From: Vishniacozyma victoriae
Lineage: Eukaryota; Basidiomycota; Tremellomycetes; Tremellales; Bulleribasidiaceae
Length of the DNA stretch: 64,000 bases
Assembly: GCA_017654735.1 (NCBI GenBank)
Contig: JADPYG010000088.1
Coordinates: forward strand, 3,906,001-3,970,000
Direction of reading: 5' to 3'
Position 1 is the stretch's first letter. Each line of letters opens with the position of its first letter. The position numbers were made by a program, and so were the translations under genes. This document shows, piece after piece, positions 22,938-34,591 of the stretch. Below the pieces are notes generated by a model that was not told the DNA's origin, did no database searches, and worked only from the letters and a program-made list of their open reading frames with translations.

Positions 22938-25900
22938 TTAAACAAGCATACCCCTCCTCCTACTGATCCCTTGTACAGGTACACTAGCCTTCCTAATTCT
23001 AGGCTTGGATAACCATTCGTTCAAAGCCTGCTTATCCATCTCTTTTGAAATACTCTCGTGGCTTCCCTGCCTGAGTTCTGACGCGTGGCCTAGCTCTGAC
23101 GTAGGGGTTAGATCGAAGAGATCACGATCGGGTGATTCCTTGATTGGTGATGGAGTACCCATATTGTTGCGGATGAAGGACTGATTAGGTGATGGGGTAG
23201 TGGTGAAAGGTGAAGCGTAAGGTGAGGGGTGGAGGTGGTCGTATCGGTAATTAGCTGAAGGAGAATTGGAGGGTCGTCTAGTGGAAAGAGAATGCCGAGG
23301 TCGAGGGGGTGGAGATAAGGAGCTAGGTAGGACTTCCTCCTCATCCACCCTGGGCGGTGGTTCGAAAGATCGGCGATTATGCCTTGGAGGAGGGGATAGT
23401 CCCAAAGTTATCCTTCCCACTTTCTTTTCATCTCCTTCCTCACCCAACTCCTCGGTATAGTAGTCGGGTACAACAGATGATCGACTATGATCCGATTCTG
23501 AGCTCGCTCGGCGCCTCTGTACCAGCTTCGCCAATTCCTCAGGTGGGATGATATGAGCCAATACGCTCTCCCTCCTTACATTAACTTTCCCATCCAAGCT
23601 GTTCCTATTCCCAGCAGAAGAGGCAGTATTGGTTTTACCAGCCCAAGAATTGATCGGATCTTCAAGCGCGAGGAACGATAAAGCAGTCATGCCATGTTTC
23701 CGGGACTGAGCTCGATCAACCGAGAACGATTGATCAAGTCGGGAAGGGAGACTTGCATGTGGTTCTTCTCTAGCTGATAGTCGTGGTCGGGGAGATGCTG
23801 GCGGTGGCGAGTCAAGCGGGGAGAGAGGTTCGGTAAATGAAGGAGGTGTAGATTGAGACATTGGAGGTGATTCACCATTGGGTCGTTTTGCTCGAAGAAG
23901 CCTGGTGATACTGTCGGCTTGCTTGAGGGAGCTCTTGATCGACTTGGTCCGGGGAGAAGCACTGGGTAGTGGTGGTAATGGACGTTGATGTATAGGTGTA
24001 GGCGAGGTAGGGGGGCTATTGGTCAGCTCTTCGTCCTAGCCTAGTAACGATGTGGAATGCACCTCAAGATCACACTCTCTGGTATATCATGCCTTCCAAT
24101 CGAATCCGTACTATCTCTACTAAACTTGCCCTTGACCGGTGAATCCAGCATAATAGGAACATCCATGCCCGACATTGTTGATCCCTGAGAAACGACCCTC
24201 TCAATGTGTATGTTCAAAGGGGGTAATGATCGACCAGGCGCCCTAGGTGGGATAGGTGGCGGGTTCATGATCGATTTCTCGATAGAATAGTGTACTTCAT
24301 ATAAAGGCTGAAGGGCGTCGTACGATGGTTTAGGCTTGAGTGAACCAGTTTTGGATTTCACACTTTTCTCTGAAGGTGATCGGACCTTCTTGCGAGATTC
24401 TCGCCAGGATCTCACCGAGTTTGCGACTTCTTTGATACTCCCCGCCCCCTCTTTGTGGTGCCCAGCAGTAATGATGGTAGTAGGTTGTGAGAATGGAGTG
24501 GTCGTCATACCATAATGCTTGAAATTCCGATTATCGAGTCCAGCTTGAATCCGTTGACTGTCCAGTACTCCAAACTCCCATCCATCTTCCATTCCCCCAT
24601 TCAATTCTTCCAAGATCTCCAGAGCGGTAAGTCGCTCTTCATCCGGGTCGACATAGGTGTTGGACTGCCACGCACTATCTGTGCGAGATGCTATCGATGG
24701 AGAGAATGATTTATATCGGGTGGTCTCGGGTAGATGGATGGAGCCTAGAGTCGGAGACTCGTCGATGGTGGCAGTATGAGATGGTGGAGAGCGATTGGTG
24801 AACCCGGGAATGACGCTCCTGTTGACTCGAGGAGATTCGGGTCGGGGGTAGAAGAACTCGCGAGGTGATGAAGCGGTCGGAGAGGGAGCTTGATCTCGAT
24901 TACCAAAGAAATCCTTGGAGGTCGGAGAACGGCGTAGCGGCATGGCAGCTGACGGAGGAGCCATCATGGGCAATACCATCGTATCCCTCCTCTCTCTATT
25001 CGTCCAGACAACATCACCCTCAATTACACCCTGTATACTCGGCATCGGCCCATGATTCCTCTGCCTGACTGATCCAGCTCGTGATTCTGACGCCCGTGGA
25101 GCTGGGCGGTCAGCTCCCTGTCCCACGCTTTGACCCCTTGACCGTTGTACTTTCGCGAACATAGACGTCTTGTCATCGCCAAATGGAGTGAACGATTGAG
25201 TCATTGCTCGTATTTTGGCTTCTTCGTCAAGTCGTAGTACCGTATCGATCGGGTCTTCATTTCGTACCACCTTCATCTCTCTAGTACCAAAAACACTGGG
25301 GTCGAGAGGAGGTGGACGTGGTGGTGGACCTTGGGCGGCATCAAAGGGGGAAAAGGAACGTGTTATCGCTTGAACTCTGGCTTCAGAGTCTAGTCGGAGT
25401 ACCATATCGATAGGATCTTCAGCTTTGATAACTTGAAGGCGGTGTCCGAATATAGCAGGATCGAGTGGAGCAGGACGTGGTTTAGAGCGTGTTGACATGC
25501 CGGTCGGTGGTCGGGGTAATTGTTGGGTAGTAGCAGAGGGGCGTCGAGAAGCCGAATTAGGCGGAGCAGTATCGAATGGAAGGAAAGACGTGTTGACCTT
25601 CTTATCCTTCTTTTGCGTTTTCTCCTTATCCTTCTTTTGCGATTTCTCCTTTTCCTTCTCCTTCTCCTTGTCCTTTTCCTTTTCACTCTTTTTCTTGACA
25701 AATGACCTCATTATCCTTCCTGTAAATTCTCCTTGGCTCGGGGCCTTTCTCAATCTCAATCTCCTCGGGTTATCCTCAGTGGAGCCGTCGAAGCTGAGAT
25801 GACTGTGACTATCGGTTGAAGGTGGTGTAGGTAAGGCTTCAAGGGTTGCAAGGGCGTATAGATCGATAGGAGTAGGTCGACGTCGTTGAAGAGGGTATGA

Positions 25901-26059
25901 AAAGTGTCGAGATGGAGAATGTGTAGATGATGTCTGAGTCTGATTTTGAGTTTGAGTTTGGGTCTGACTAGATTTGCTTGGACGTCGATGGATTGAAAGA
26001 CGAGGTGATGACTGAGTAGGGAATGACAGGAATGAAGATGATAGATTGGGTGTCATCAT
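22938..26059 (-). CDS. large disordered Ser/Pro-rich protein with internal repeats
   Basis: Complement join of 26059-24063 and 24015-22938; 1024 aa. Two long open frames are joined by a 47-nt intron (GTGCAT...CAATAG with a GCTGAC branch), so they are one gene. Function not recognised. Most of it is low complexity (Ser, Pro, Arg, Thr). A charged run of Lys/Glu/Asp lies near residues 125-160. Two imperfect repeats of about 50 residues follow (around residues 205-300), each containing PPLDPxxFG, EDPID(M/T)VLRLD, EA(R/K)xxA(I/M)T and SF(S/T)PF. These repeats are the only conserved-looking part and may be binding motifs. Confidence 0.7.
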
Positions 26060-26550
26060 TTGACCTAGGGGATTGTGTTTGTCTTACATTTGGTAAGGTA
26101 GGGAAGTAAGAGTGAGAGTAAGAGGGTTGCCTCGTTGAAAAGAAAGTCACTTGGCCTAGGCCCTTTGATGATGCCCGCTATGGCCATTTAAAGGACAAGG
26201 GGGAAGAAACACACACACACCCCTTAGGATTCCATAATTCCACATTCCTGCTTCCCGAGAACGCCCCTATCATCAATCAAACAATCAGTCCCAATTGCGT
26301 ATCCCATCATCCATCTCCCAGCTTACTGGGCACGCAGTATCGGTGCATACAAGAGGTTACCGATAGACCATCTCGTCTTATGAAAAGGATGAGTGTGGCT
26401 GCAACAATGACCCTATCTCCGTTTCACCTGTTGAGGCGTCAGGCACAAGCTCGGACATGTTTATGATCTTCTCCGACGGAAGGATGGGGCATTAAAGCAT
26501 GACATACAACTGAAACAATACGTGTACAAGCACTATAACTAAGTGGAGCC
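26060..26550. repeat. intergenic region with a short AC microsatellite
   Basis: It separates the start of the 1024-aa protein gene and the stop of the TB2/DP1 gene. An AC run of about 13 bases occurs at 26209-26221. Nothing else notable. Confidence 0.5.
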
Positions 26551-28088
26551 TCAATCCCTTACAACAGAAATCCTAGTCCGTTTACTACCAGGAGCATCTA
26601 CAACACTCATAGTAGGTGGTGGACGCTTTTCACCCGGCGTAACACCCGGTTCCCTCCTTCTCCTCTCCCGGATCTCTCGCGCCCGGTCAGCAGCATGCGC
26701 CAACTTTCTAGCTCGAGGGCTGTTTGGGTCGTCCCCGGCGAATGGCTTTGTCGGTAGTCGACGAGTAGGAGCGGATTTGACAGGTCGCGTAGCGGTGATA
26801 TCGGTGACGTAGGGTTTGGCTGTTTTGAGGTTGTTGCTGGATTTGGATTTGACTAGTGGTGGATCTGCCCTGAGGATATTTGCTTCACTGGCTGTAGGGA
26901 CTGGTCGTGTTTCGGTCAGGATACTACCTGCGCCCTTGGCGGTAGGAGCTGGAAGGCGGGAAGTCGGTTGGCGCTGAGTGTCTCTGGAGGGTTTGACGGG
27001 TGCTCGAGGCCGTGAAGCGGCGGGTCGAGCTTGTTCGCGAGAACCACCGGCAAGCACAGCAGGGGTTGGTAGCTTGGTGATGGGATTGATCCGTGTTCGG
27101 TTGATGACCTTGTTGGTCGAGGACTGGGTGGTTTCAAGGGTTACAGGAGATCTAGTGGATTGCGATCGCGAGCGTTCGACTAAGGATGAACGAGCAGGCG
27201 ACCTCTTCTCGCAGCTTTGGATCAATTGCTGGACCTTGCTTGCACGAGGGGTAGTCGCCTGAAGAGTGACTTTAGTACTTTCCTCGACCGATTCGACTGG
27301 GTCATCGTCACCGATATGTGTCAAGTCGACAAGAGTGTCCTGCGAAGGAGGTGTGCTGATGGTGCCTTTAACGGAAATGAAGAGCAATGCCAGCCTTTCG
27401 ATACGGGGTCGTGCAATGGATTGTAGTCGAATGAGCGGATATTCCAGAGTAAAGTGATAGACGAGCAGAACAATCGAGGAGATAAGTTCGATAGAGAGGT
27501 CGATAGGTGTTTCGTATTTCTGTAAAGTCGGCTGGATGAATGAAGTGTATATAGTTTCGGAAGCCTGGTCATCAGCTTCTGCTGGTGGGAGGAGAACTAC
27601 ACAGCTGACTTACTGATACCCTAGCAAATAAAAATCCCGCCACTACGACACTCCTAACGAGCGAGTAGACAGGTAGCCATCCAAGTAATTTATCCGGTAT
27701 TCCTCCCAATTGTTGGAATACAATCTATCTCGTCAGCCCATGTGCGGATACTGTGAACGAAGGGATGACTCACGTAGGTGGCCCAGCATACCAGGCAATC
27801 ACGCATAGCTTTTCTCCTTGTTCGCTGACCTACTGCTCGACCGTTGGGCCTGATTAGGCGTAATGCCCGAAAAGTATCGAGGAGGTTACATCCAAGCCTG
27901 TTGGTCAGGTCTGCGATGCATGAGGAGTTTGTTACCTACCATACTGTGGTAGTCGTGATACCCTGTCGAGCCAGATGATACCATACCCCAGCAACGATAG
28001 CTACTGGTATGATTGAGCTCATCGTTATATTGTCATGTAAAATCAACACACACATGACCGCTGAAATCACTCGCGTCAATGCATCCAT
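26551..28088 (-). CDS. TB2/DP1/HVA22 (REEP/Yop1-like) membrane protein with long tail
   Basis: Complement join of 28088-27940, 27897-27774, 27724-27614, 27564-26551; 465 aa. The first 215 residues carry hydrophobic hairpins, with the segment CWATYIVFQQLGGIPDKLL, then GWLPVYSLVRSVVVAGFLF and ETIYTSFIQPTL, which follow the TB2/DP1/HVA22 pattern (conserved aromatic/LP.Y, then IY..FI.P). Family members bend ER tubules. The remaining 250 residues are basic, Ser/Thr/Pro-rich and disordered, ending with SKRTRISVVRD; Yop1 lacks such a tail. Each of three introns (42-49 nt) restores the frame. Family membership is likely; orthology to YOP1 itself is not claimed because an extra N-terminal hydrophobic part is present. 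Confidence 0.75.
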
Positions 28089-28245
28089 TTGGGATTAAAT
28101 GTAATTAAATGATAGCAAATAATAATCATTCAAATCAGGCCAAACCCCACTCGTTGACTATGTTCTCGCTTGTTCTCTCTCTCCTTCTCTCAGTCACATT
28201 TCTACCTTTCTCTTCTCTTCTCTCTATATCACATTTGTATTCATC

Positions 28246-29684
28246 ATGTCCGGAGTGGACTATCAGCAATTCGTAGGGTATGTCAGCTCCACCTCCCTCT
28301 GCAAACAAGCTGACCATCAGGAAACCATTTCAGGTTATCTCTCATCTCGGTATTCGATATACCGGGATATTCGATCATATCGATCAACAAGCACAAACTG
28401 TTTGTTTGGGTTCTGGTAAGCTTATGGAGTCTGATATTACAGCATTGAGCTGACGATTAGTTTGGAACTGGGGTACAGAAGATCGTCCTGTAGCAAAGAA
28501 GTTTCCACCAACGAAAAAGAACCTAGGATGGGTCCGATTCAAGTAAGCTGTTTCGGCCACCTCGTTGGCTCATGAGCTGACAGTACAGGACAGACGGGAT
28601 TGAATCCCTCTCTGTGATTGAGAATTACGTTGAACCGAATTACGAAAATGAAGCTCAAATGGCTGATCCAACCCTACTCTCAGTTGTAAGTGTTCTCGTC
28701 ATCCTCCTCCTCCACTCATCTCTCGAGAGGGCTTCTACAAGCCTCTACCCTCCCTCTTACCTTCCTGATGAAACATTTTTCGGATGTAATTGCCTTCGGG
28801 CTACTGTCCGAGAGCGCAAAACCCATGTGGACAACTCCGTTGCCTTCCTTCTGATCTATCAATCCCCTTCAGCTGTCTATCTTTCGATCGAGACTGTAGC
28901 TGACGTATAGAGCGAAACTAGGCCAGGTGGACCGTCAAGGACACCTTATAGTAATGGCGCACCCCAACCCCCATCCCATCAACAACAATATCAACAACCC
29001 CCTCCTCCTCAGCAGTCACGATTCTCACCACCACCTCAATCCGCTCGTCATGACCTCCCATCCCGACCTCCTAAGCAGGAACGTCAATCATCCATCTCTA
29101 CAACCATGGATCGAGTCCAGCAATCCCTCTCTGATCTCGCTACTCGACCTGGTGCCGTCCCAAATACCGAGTTCGACTTCTCATCTACTCGTCAATTCGA
29201 AGAGAACCGAGAAGATCATCGTTCGGCGGCGGACAGCGACCAAGCGGGATCATCTCGACCACAAGCTGCTCGAGCTCCGCAGGAGAAGAAGCCCTCTGCA
29301 TACAAGAAGTCGGATGATTTCTTTGATTCTCTATCCAGCGAGACGGCCAAGGTGGGCAGGAACGAGGAGAGGGGAAGGAATCTCGATACCTTTGGTGAGG
29401 CTGGTGGGTACAGGACAGATGAACATGTAAATCACCGAGGAGGTCGAGGTGGGCGAGGTGGTTTCGGAGGAAGGGGTGGATTCGGACCTCGAGGAGGCTA
29501 TGGCCAGCAAGGCCAGAATGGTGGAGGATACGGCGGACGAGGTGGAGGACGAGGAGGCTATGATGGGTACAACAACAATGGTCGTGGAGGTGGGGGTGGT
29601 GGACGAGGATTTGGCGGGGAGGGAGGGTTCAGGGGCGGTCGACCTAACAGGGGTCTCGCATCTACCCAGGCCGCTTTCGACTAG
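28246..29684 (+). CDS. SCD6: SCD6/LSM14-family mRNP protein
   Basis: Exons 28246-28277, 28321-28415, 28461-28542, 28589-28685, 28911-29684; 359 aa. The LSm14 domain is at residues 1-85 (ISHLGIRYTGIFDHID, then LGWVRFK and SVIENY). The central Pro/Gln-rich linker leads to the FDF box (TEFDFSSTRQFEENRE), the FFD box (KSDDFFDSLSSE) and the TFG box (RNLDTFGE). A Gly-rich C-terminus with many RGG repeats completes the family layout. Scd6/LSM14 proteins repress translation and promote decapping in P-bodies, binding Dhh1, Edc3/Dcp2 partners and eIF4G. Introns 1-3 are 43-46 nt, but intron 4 is 225 nt. Confidence 0.93.
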
Positions 29685-29864
29685 ATGGGAAGGTACAATG
29701 AAGGAAAAGTAAATGGCAAGAAGGGAATCGTAGATCATCAAGAAGGGAATCAATAAGTATTGTATATGACGACAAGACCAAAGGTCAAGATTTATAAAGC
29801 ATGGTAGTCTATCTATAACATGGCAACAGTTGTCACAGCATGAATGAATGTATATAACGTCCAA

Positions 29865-30660
29865 CTATAGTTCTGCCTTGACTGATCGAACAGCCTTGAC
29901 TCCCTCACTCCATACGAAATCAATGATTCCAGCTAGACCATTCCTGATGAATTCGTTGTTTCGCCAAACACTCCTCCATCCCATAGCTAGCCCTGCACCG
30001 AATACAACACCACCAATAACTTGCTCAGGTGTATGGTATCCAAGTTTCACACGACTCCAAATCCCTCCTAGCCAGTAGGCAACAAGGAACCCTATAAATC
30101 CATTCGAATAGAAGAATCCTTCGAAATCAACCACGAATCCTCCTATTCGTATCGCATTAGATACAGAGCCAGTAGGTGTGGAGAGTAGGATGGGGAGTAG
30201 GTAGAAGAAATAGAATGATAAGGCCGTAGCGTGAGTCGAAGGGAATCCGTATGTCTTCTTTGGCCTGACGGGGGATGGTGAAGATTCTTTAGGTGGTGGT
30301 CTTGGATCACGGATGAATCCTTTTACTAGCTTTGCTACTTACTTAGCCATCACACTGTGCGTGAGCTGAGGGTAGGAATGACGGACCGGTGAGAGAAGAT
30401 CCGAGAGCGCCAATGGAGAACCATGCGACATGGGCATTTCTGGTGAGGATAAGAACGAGGGCTGTGGAAGCTGTTACTGTTACGTGTGTCTTCGATTAGC
30501 TTTACTTTCCAAATGCAAATTGGACACTTACTTGGTCAAAGAACCATAGGATAGTCGAGGGGTATTGACTTGGTTTCTTTGGCTTGAATAGACCCATGAC
30601 TGCAATGGCGAGAATATGTACAGGATGAAGACTAAACTGGCTTAGATTGTAAATCGTCAT
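29865..30660 (-). CDS. PAP2-family phosphatase, probable dolichyldiphosphatase (CAX4-like)
   Basis: Complement join of 30660-30532, 30489-30387, 30334-29865; 233 aa, close to the roughly 239 aa of CAX4/DOLPP1. The three PAP2 motifs are visible: KLVKGFIRDPRP (KX6RP), PSTHATA (PSGH-like) and SRVKLGYHTPEQVIGG (SRX5HX3-like). Several hydrophobic segments surround them. In yeast the enzyme recycles dolichyl diphosphate in the ER lumen for N-glycosylation. The second intron (30386-30335) has an unusual GTCCGT donor but restores the frame and the Lys of motif 1. The first intron's AG is the one just after the branch; later AGs give stops. Substrate assignment rests on length and motif form. Confidence 0.8.
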
Positions 30661-30807
30661 AATCGTCCGTGACGCGGATCTTTGTCAGGCTTAAGTTACG
30701 CGACCACAAACAATCATGGATGGAGGAGTGTCCTTGACGCCAGCGTCGGATCTCATGATATAGTGTTATGTCTTTATGATATATGGTATACCGAGACTCC
30801 TTATAAG

Positions 30808-33557
30808 CTATTGAACGCAGAATCCGATCAAGCTAACTATCCTGACCAAAGATTCCAGTACACCTTGAAGGTATGCCCTATCAGCCAAACGTTGAGGATC
30901 TTTCAAAGAGGCTCGAAGCATCTTGCGGACTGCCTCGGGACCATTGTATTGACAGGCAAACGCAAGGATGATGTGGCCAGTGGCTGCTGATGGGACATTG
31001 TTGGGGATCTTGATGGTGAGCTTTGGTCGTATTGGGGATGGACTCACGATTCTAAGACACAGCTTGTACGGTCGATCATATACCGTCTTGTTGGCCCTTG
31101 GGACAGCTTGAAGTCTTGGAATTTGGTTTTCTTTGATATCTTGCGTAGCATGAGCAGCAATGCGGATCACTTTCACTTGCTGTGGGATGAGCCTCATCTA
31201 CAGTGACGTGGTGGTACTCACCTCCTCAAGCCCAATGATCTCCTCTCCGGAGACTACGGCAGTGATCCTCTCGCGCTGGTGATCCACTATCACCAAAGAC
31301 CAGTAGCCATCTTGCAGTATTGGAATGGCAAAATCTTCGTCAAACAGGTCGGCCTAGGATGTGAGCTTTGGCTTTGCTCAGACACATCTAATCTTACTTA
31401 CCTTGTATGAGACGCCTACGAATTTCATGATCTGAGAGAACTTCTCCCCTTGTGCACAAAGGTGCAGCAACTTAGGCCAAAAGGTGGTTGGGAGGATATG
31501 TTGATATTGTTGCCCTGGGGGATAGAATGTTGCCATATGAAGAAGTCGTTCCATGGCTGAAACCAACAGGGTATCGTGGGGACCACTCAGGACATTGGGA
31601 TCAATGTCGATCCAGTCGATCTGAGGTAGGCTAGATTCTCCCGTGGAAGAGCGAGTGTCAGGCTCGCCAGACCAGCTATCAGACTCGTGATCTTGATGAT
31701 GATACAGTTCCGGAGATCCAGATTCCTGAATTGGTTAGGCCGGACTGAGTAGATGGCAGCTGACTCACCGATTTACACGTTGCCTGGTCGGCCGTAGCCA
31801 CGCTTCCTGCTGTTGCTTCCTTTGGATATCCACCGATTTCGTCACCAAGGGACGTTTGATTGTTGTGGTCGTCATACATGTTGTAGTCCAAGGATCCAGT
31901 GCTCGCCTCTGGCACTCTGAGTCCTGCCTCTACTGCGGGCTTCGAGATAGTGTGGCCAGTGCGCACTTGTTCCCATCCAATGTAGGTCATTTCCTCTTTG
32001 CTCTCGGAACCTTGATCATATGTATCTTCTTGTCCATGAGACGGGGGCGTGGGCTCATTCGTTGGTGTTGGATGTCGATCAAGGGCATCGAGCACCATCG
32101 GAGTATCAATGTCGCTATACTGGATGGTGATATCCGTCCCGTAGACATGGTCTTCGTGCTCCTGGGCTTGGCTCGATGGGCCGGCATCATGAGAACGAAT
32201 AGATGGCGATCTGGCGGAGAGAGTGGTGGCTGTGGGATGATTTGGCCTGGTGTCCGTATCGCGTGTCCCCGCGGGTTCGGAAACATTCTGAGACGTCAGC
32301 AGGCGCTCCAGCCACAGACCGATTGACTCGAGGTATGACGCACCAGAACATCAGCGCTTGAATCTATGTCGTCACCGTATGATCCATTGTCATGAACCTC
32401 AGGCAATAACCTCCTTCGTCTTGGTGGAATGTGTACGCCTTTTAGACCTCGTCTTGCTTTCACGGTTGACCTCCACTGATATCCGCCACCGTCTTCCCTT
32501 TGCACCCAGATGTACTTCGCTGTGGAAGTTTGAGAGCTGAGAGAGCATCTCCTTCTCGGGCCGCACTGTTCACAGGAAACTAAGAAAAGGCCTCCAGTAT
32601 CGGGCGCCCTCAAGCTAGTATCCAAGAATTTACATAAATGCCCATCAAAGTCACAGCGTTGACACCGGAAGAGGGGATCGACATTGGACCACATCCCCTC
32701 AACATCAATCGACCAGCCTCGTGCTTGTAGCCACATCTCATCGACCAGATTGCGCCGGTACAAACGCCTGGTTGGTGTAGTCGAAGTGCTTTTGGTTTGA
32801 GACACCGTCAAGGTTTTGCTGCGAGCGTCCGGGATCTTACCTGAGGATCGGGCTACTGAAAGCGACGTCACAGCAGACCAACTTGCAGGTGTTTTGGACT
32901 CGGGTTGATGGAATTTTGGGTGGAGTAGACCATAGGCAGCGAATGCGGGACAATCATTCTCGAAGACTTTCAAATATGGTCCAGCCCAATATGTTTTATC
33001 TGTGGAATTATTCTGGAAGGGGTCGGCATGGATCCTCACGTAACCCAGAGCAGAGACTCACCGTGTACCACTGAGCAAAGAATACCTGACGGTCACTCCT
33101 TGACCAATTGTGCTTTCTCATGGCGTCTCGTACTTTGAGGTATTTTGTGTGTAGCTCGTAAGGGATGACCTGGCCATTCGGCTCAACGATGCCGGATGGA
33201 TTGCCTTGATCGTTCGGTAATATTTCCTGCTTTGCAACGCATTCCTCTAGCCAAGATACCGATACCAAGTACTGCGAGTGGACATCTTCATTGGCTCCTC
33301 TATTCAATGACTTGGGGAGGCTCGGATCGGATGCTTGAAGTGGATCCGGAATAATGATGAGGTCAATCGCTAGAAGGGGTGGTATGGATAGGGTATCCAC
33401 AAACTGCCAAGTGGCTCCTTGTGACTGGTTGTCAGTCTGGTTCACTGTATATGATCAGCATGCTTACCGTGACCAGTGCTTGACAAGATAAGTATTTGTA
33501 TGGAGCGCACCATTTCTTCAGAGTGTAGAATGTATATCCATCAAAAAGGGGCGGCAT
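30808..33557 (-). CDS. BRCT-like / Cys-cluster / degenerate Ulp1-like protein
   Basis: Complement join of 33557-33468, 33424-33062, 33012-32344, 32287-31769, 31725-31402, 31353-31222, 31179-30808; 822 aa, all introns phase 0. Residues 1 to about 105 look like a BRCT domain (LFDGYTFYTL start, HSQYLVSVSWLEECV end). Around residues 240-300 a Cys/His cluster (CQRCDFDGHLC, then CEQCGPRRRC) may bind zinc. The middle is disordered. From about residue 540 the pattern resembles a Ulp1/SENP cysteine protease, FAIPILQDGYWSLVIVD and later SAATGHIILAFACQY, but the usual catalytic His (HWSL) is Tyr and the usual DCG is ATG, so activity is unlikely. The protease assignment is inference. A GTGAGT...CATCAAG stretch within the last exon could be an optional in-frame 39-nt intron. 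A 5' UTR intron (33615-33571) precedes the start. Confidence 0.6.
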
Positions 33558-33952
33558 CTCGTGATCACTACTGATCAGGTAGAACCAAATGATCAATCTA
33601 TGGGCCCTGGCTCACCTGCATGGTCCGATGAAAGCGTATGTGACCTATAAGCCTGAGCCAGGTGTAAGTGTATTTTGTGGTAGTAGTTATACATTTTAGA
33701 GATCCTCTCTAGCCCCATCAACGATATTCCAATGTAGGTTGATTGATTCATGTTTCAATGGGGTGGGGGTCGTGTTACAAGTTCGGAAAGATCCGGTGAA
33801 ATGGTGAAGTGGAAAGTTGATCCGGGTAGAGATTCATGGCCACTCTACTCTACTTTACATCGGACAAGTCTATATCATACAATACCCTCATACCCTAATC
33901 TATACCACCAGCCCCTCAAAAAACCCCCAAAAATCTATCAGGTGTAATCAAA
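33558..33952. promoter_or_regulatory. divergent promoter region, BRCT/Ulp1-like gene and PET191
   Basis: It contains the 45-nt 5' UTR intron of the minus-strand gene (33615-33571). Splicing places ATG-CAG-TAG upstream of the real ATG, creating a two-codon upstream frame. The plus-strand side is C-rich near the PET191 start. Confidence 0.5.
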
Positions 33953-34405
33953 ATGCCTCAGGAAGCTTGTATACAGATCAAAGAGGAATTAGTAGCTTGT
34001 GTGATTCGATCAGATTGGTGAGTTCCGGATCTGTATTCACCTTCTCCCTCTACTTCCCATCCAGCTGTTCTGCGATCTCTTTATAATTAGCAGAGCTGAT
34101 GACATAGTGTCCTAAAATCAGATCGATCGATATCGGATTGTATCAAGAACAGGCAAGATTTACCAGCGAGATGCCAGCACTTGATCACCTCTTTTACGGA
34201 TTGTAAGCGTGGAATGGTGAGTCTTATTTGAACCCAAGCCATCCCCATACTGGAGTAGCAAGAGCTTGAGCTAATATCACAGCTGGACATGCGTAGACGT
34301 TTCCGAGGGAACCATTTGAGTGATCAGGAGAAATTGGGAGAGAGAGGGAGTGCGGGTGTAGTCGGAAACGTTGAGATATCGCCAGACTCGCCCGAGAGAA
34401 GATGA
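33953..34405 (+). CDS. PET191: cytochrome c oxidase assembly factor PET191/COA5
   Basis: Exons 33953-34017, 34108-34216, 34283-34405; 98 aa. The small protein starts EACIQIKEELVACVIRSDC and continues with DCIKNR, then ARCQHLITSFTDCKRGMLDMRRRFRGN, which is the COA5/PET191 pattern of twin CX9C-type cysteines plus the MDMRxRFRGN tail. It acts in the mitochondrial intermembrane space in assembly of complex IV. The introns of 90 and 66 nt are longer than the local norm. The last 25 residues are a variable acidic tail. Family length is usually 70-110 aa. Confidence 0.93.
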
Positions 34406-34591
34406 CCTTAAGAGTGTAGATGTATCATGAGTGAAGATCGGGGAAGAGAGTAGAAAACTTAGATTGTCAACCTCTCATATTGTATTATATTCATGGATCA
34501 TTGTTGGTAATGGTACTGGTACAGATGCTTCCGATCCGTCTACCCTCTCTACCACTATCTACTATTCGATACAACTTTCACGCCCTTCCAC

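Noticed and set aside
28766..28854. C/D-box snoRNA inside the long SCD6 intron
   Set aside because: The boxes are weak, the C box lacks the leading purine and no terminal stem was seen; kept only as a reason to look at the intron.
29331..29864. Antisense open frame across the SCD6 RGG region
   Set aside because: Gly/Arg codons read backwards give Ser/Pro/Thr-rich open frames; the sense strand has a full set of SCD6 motifs.
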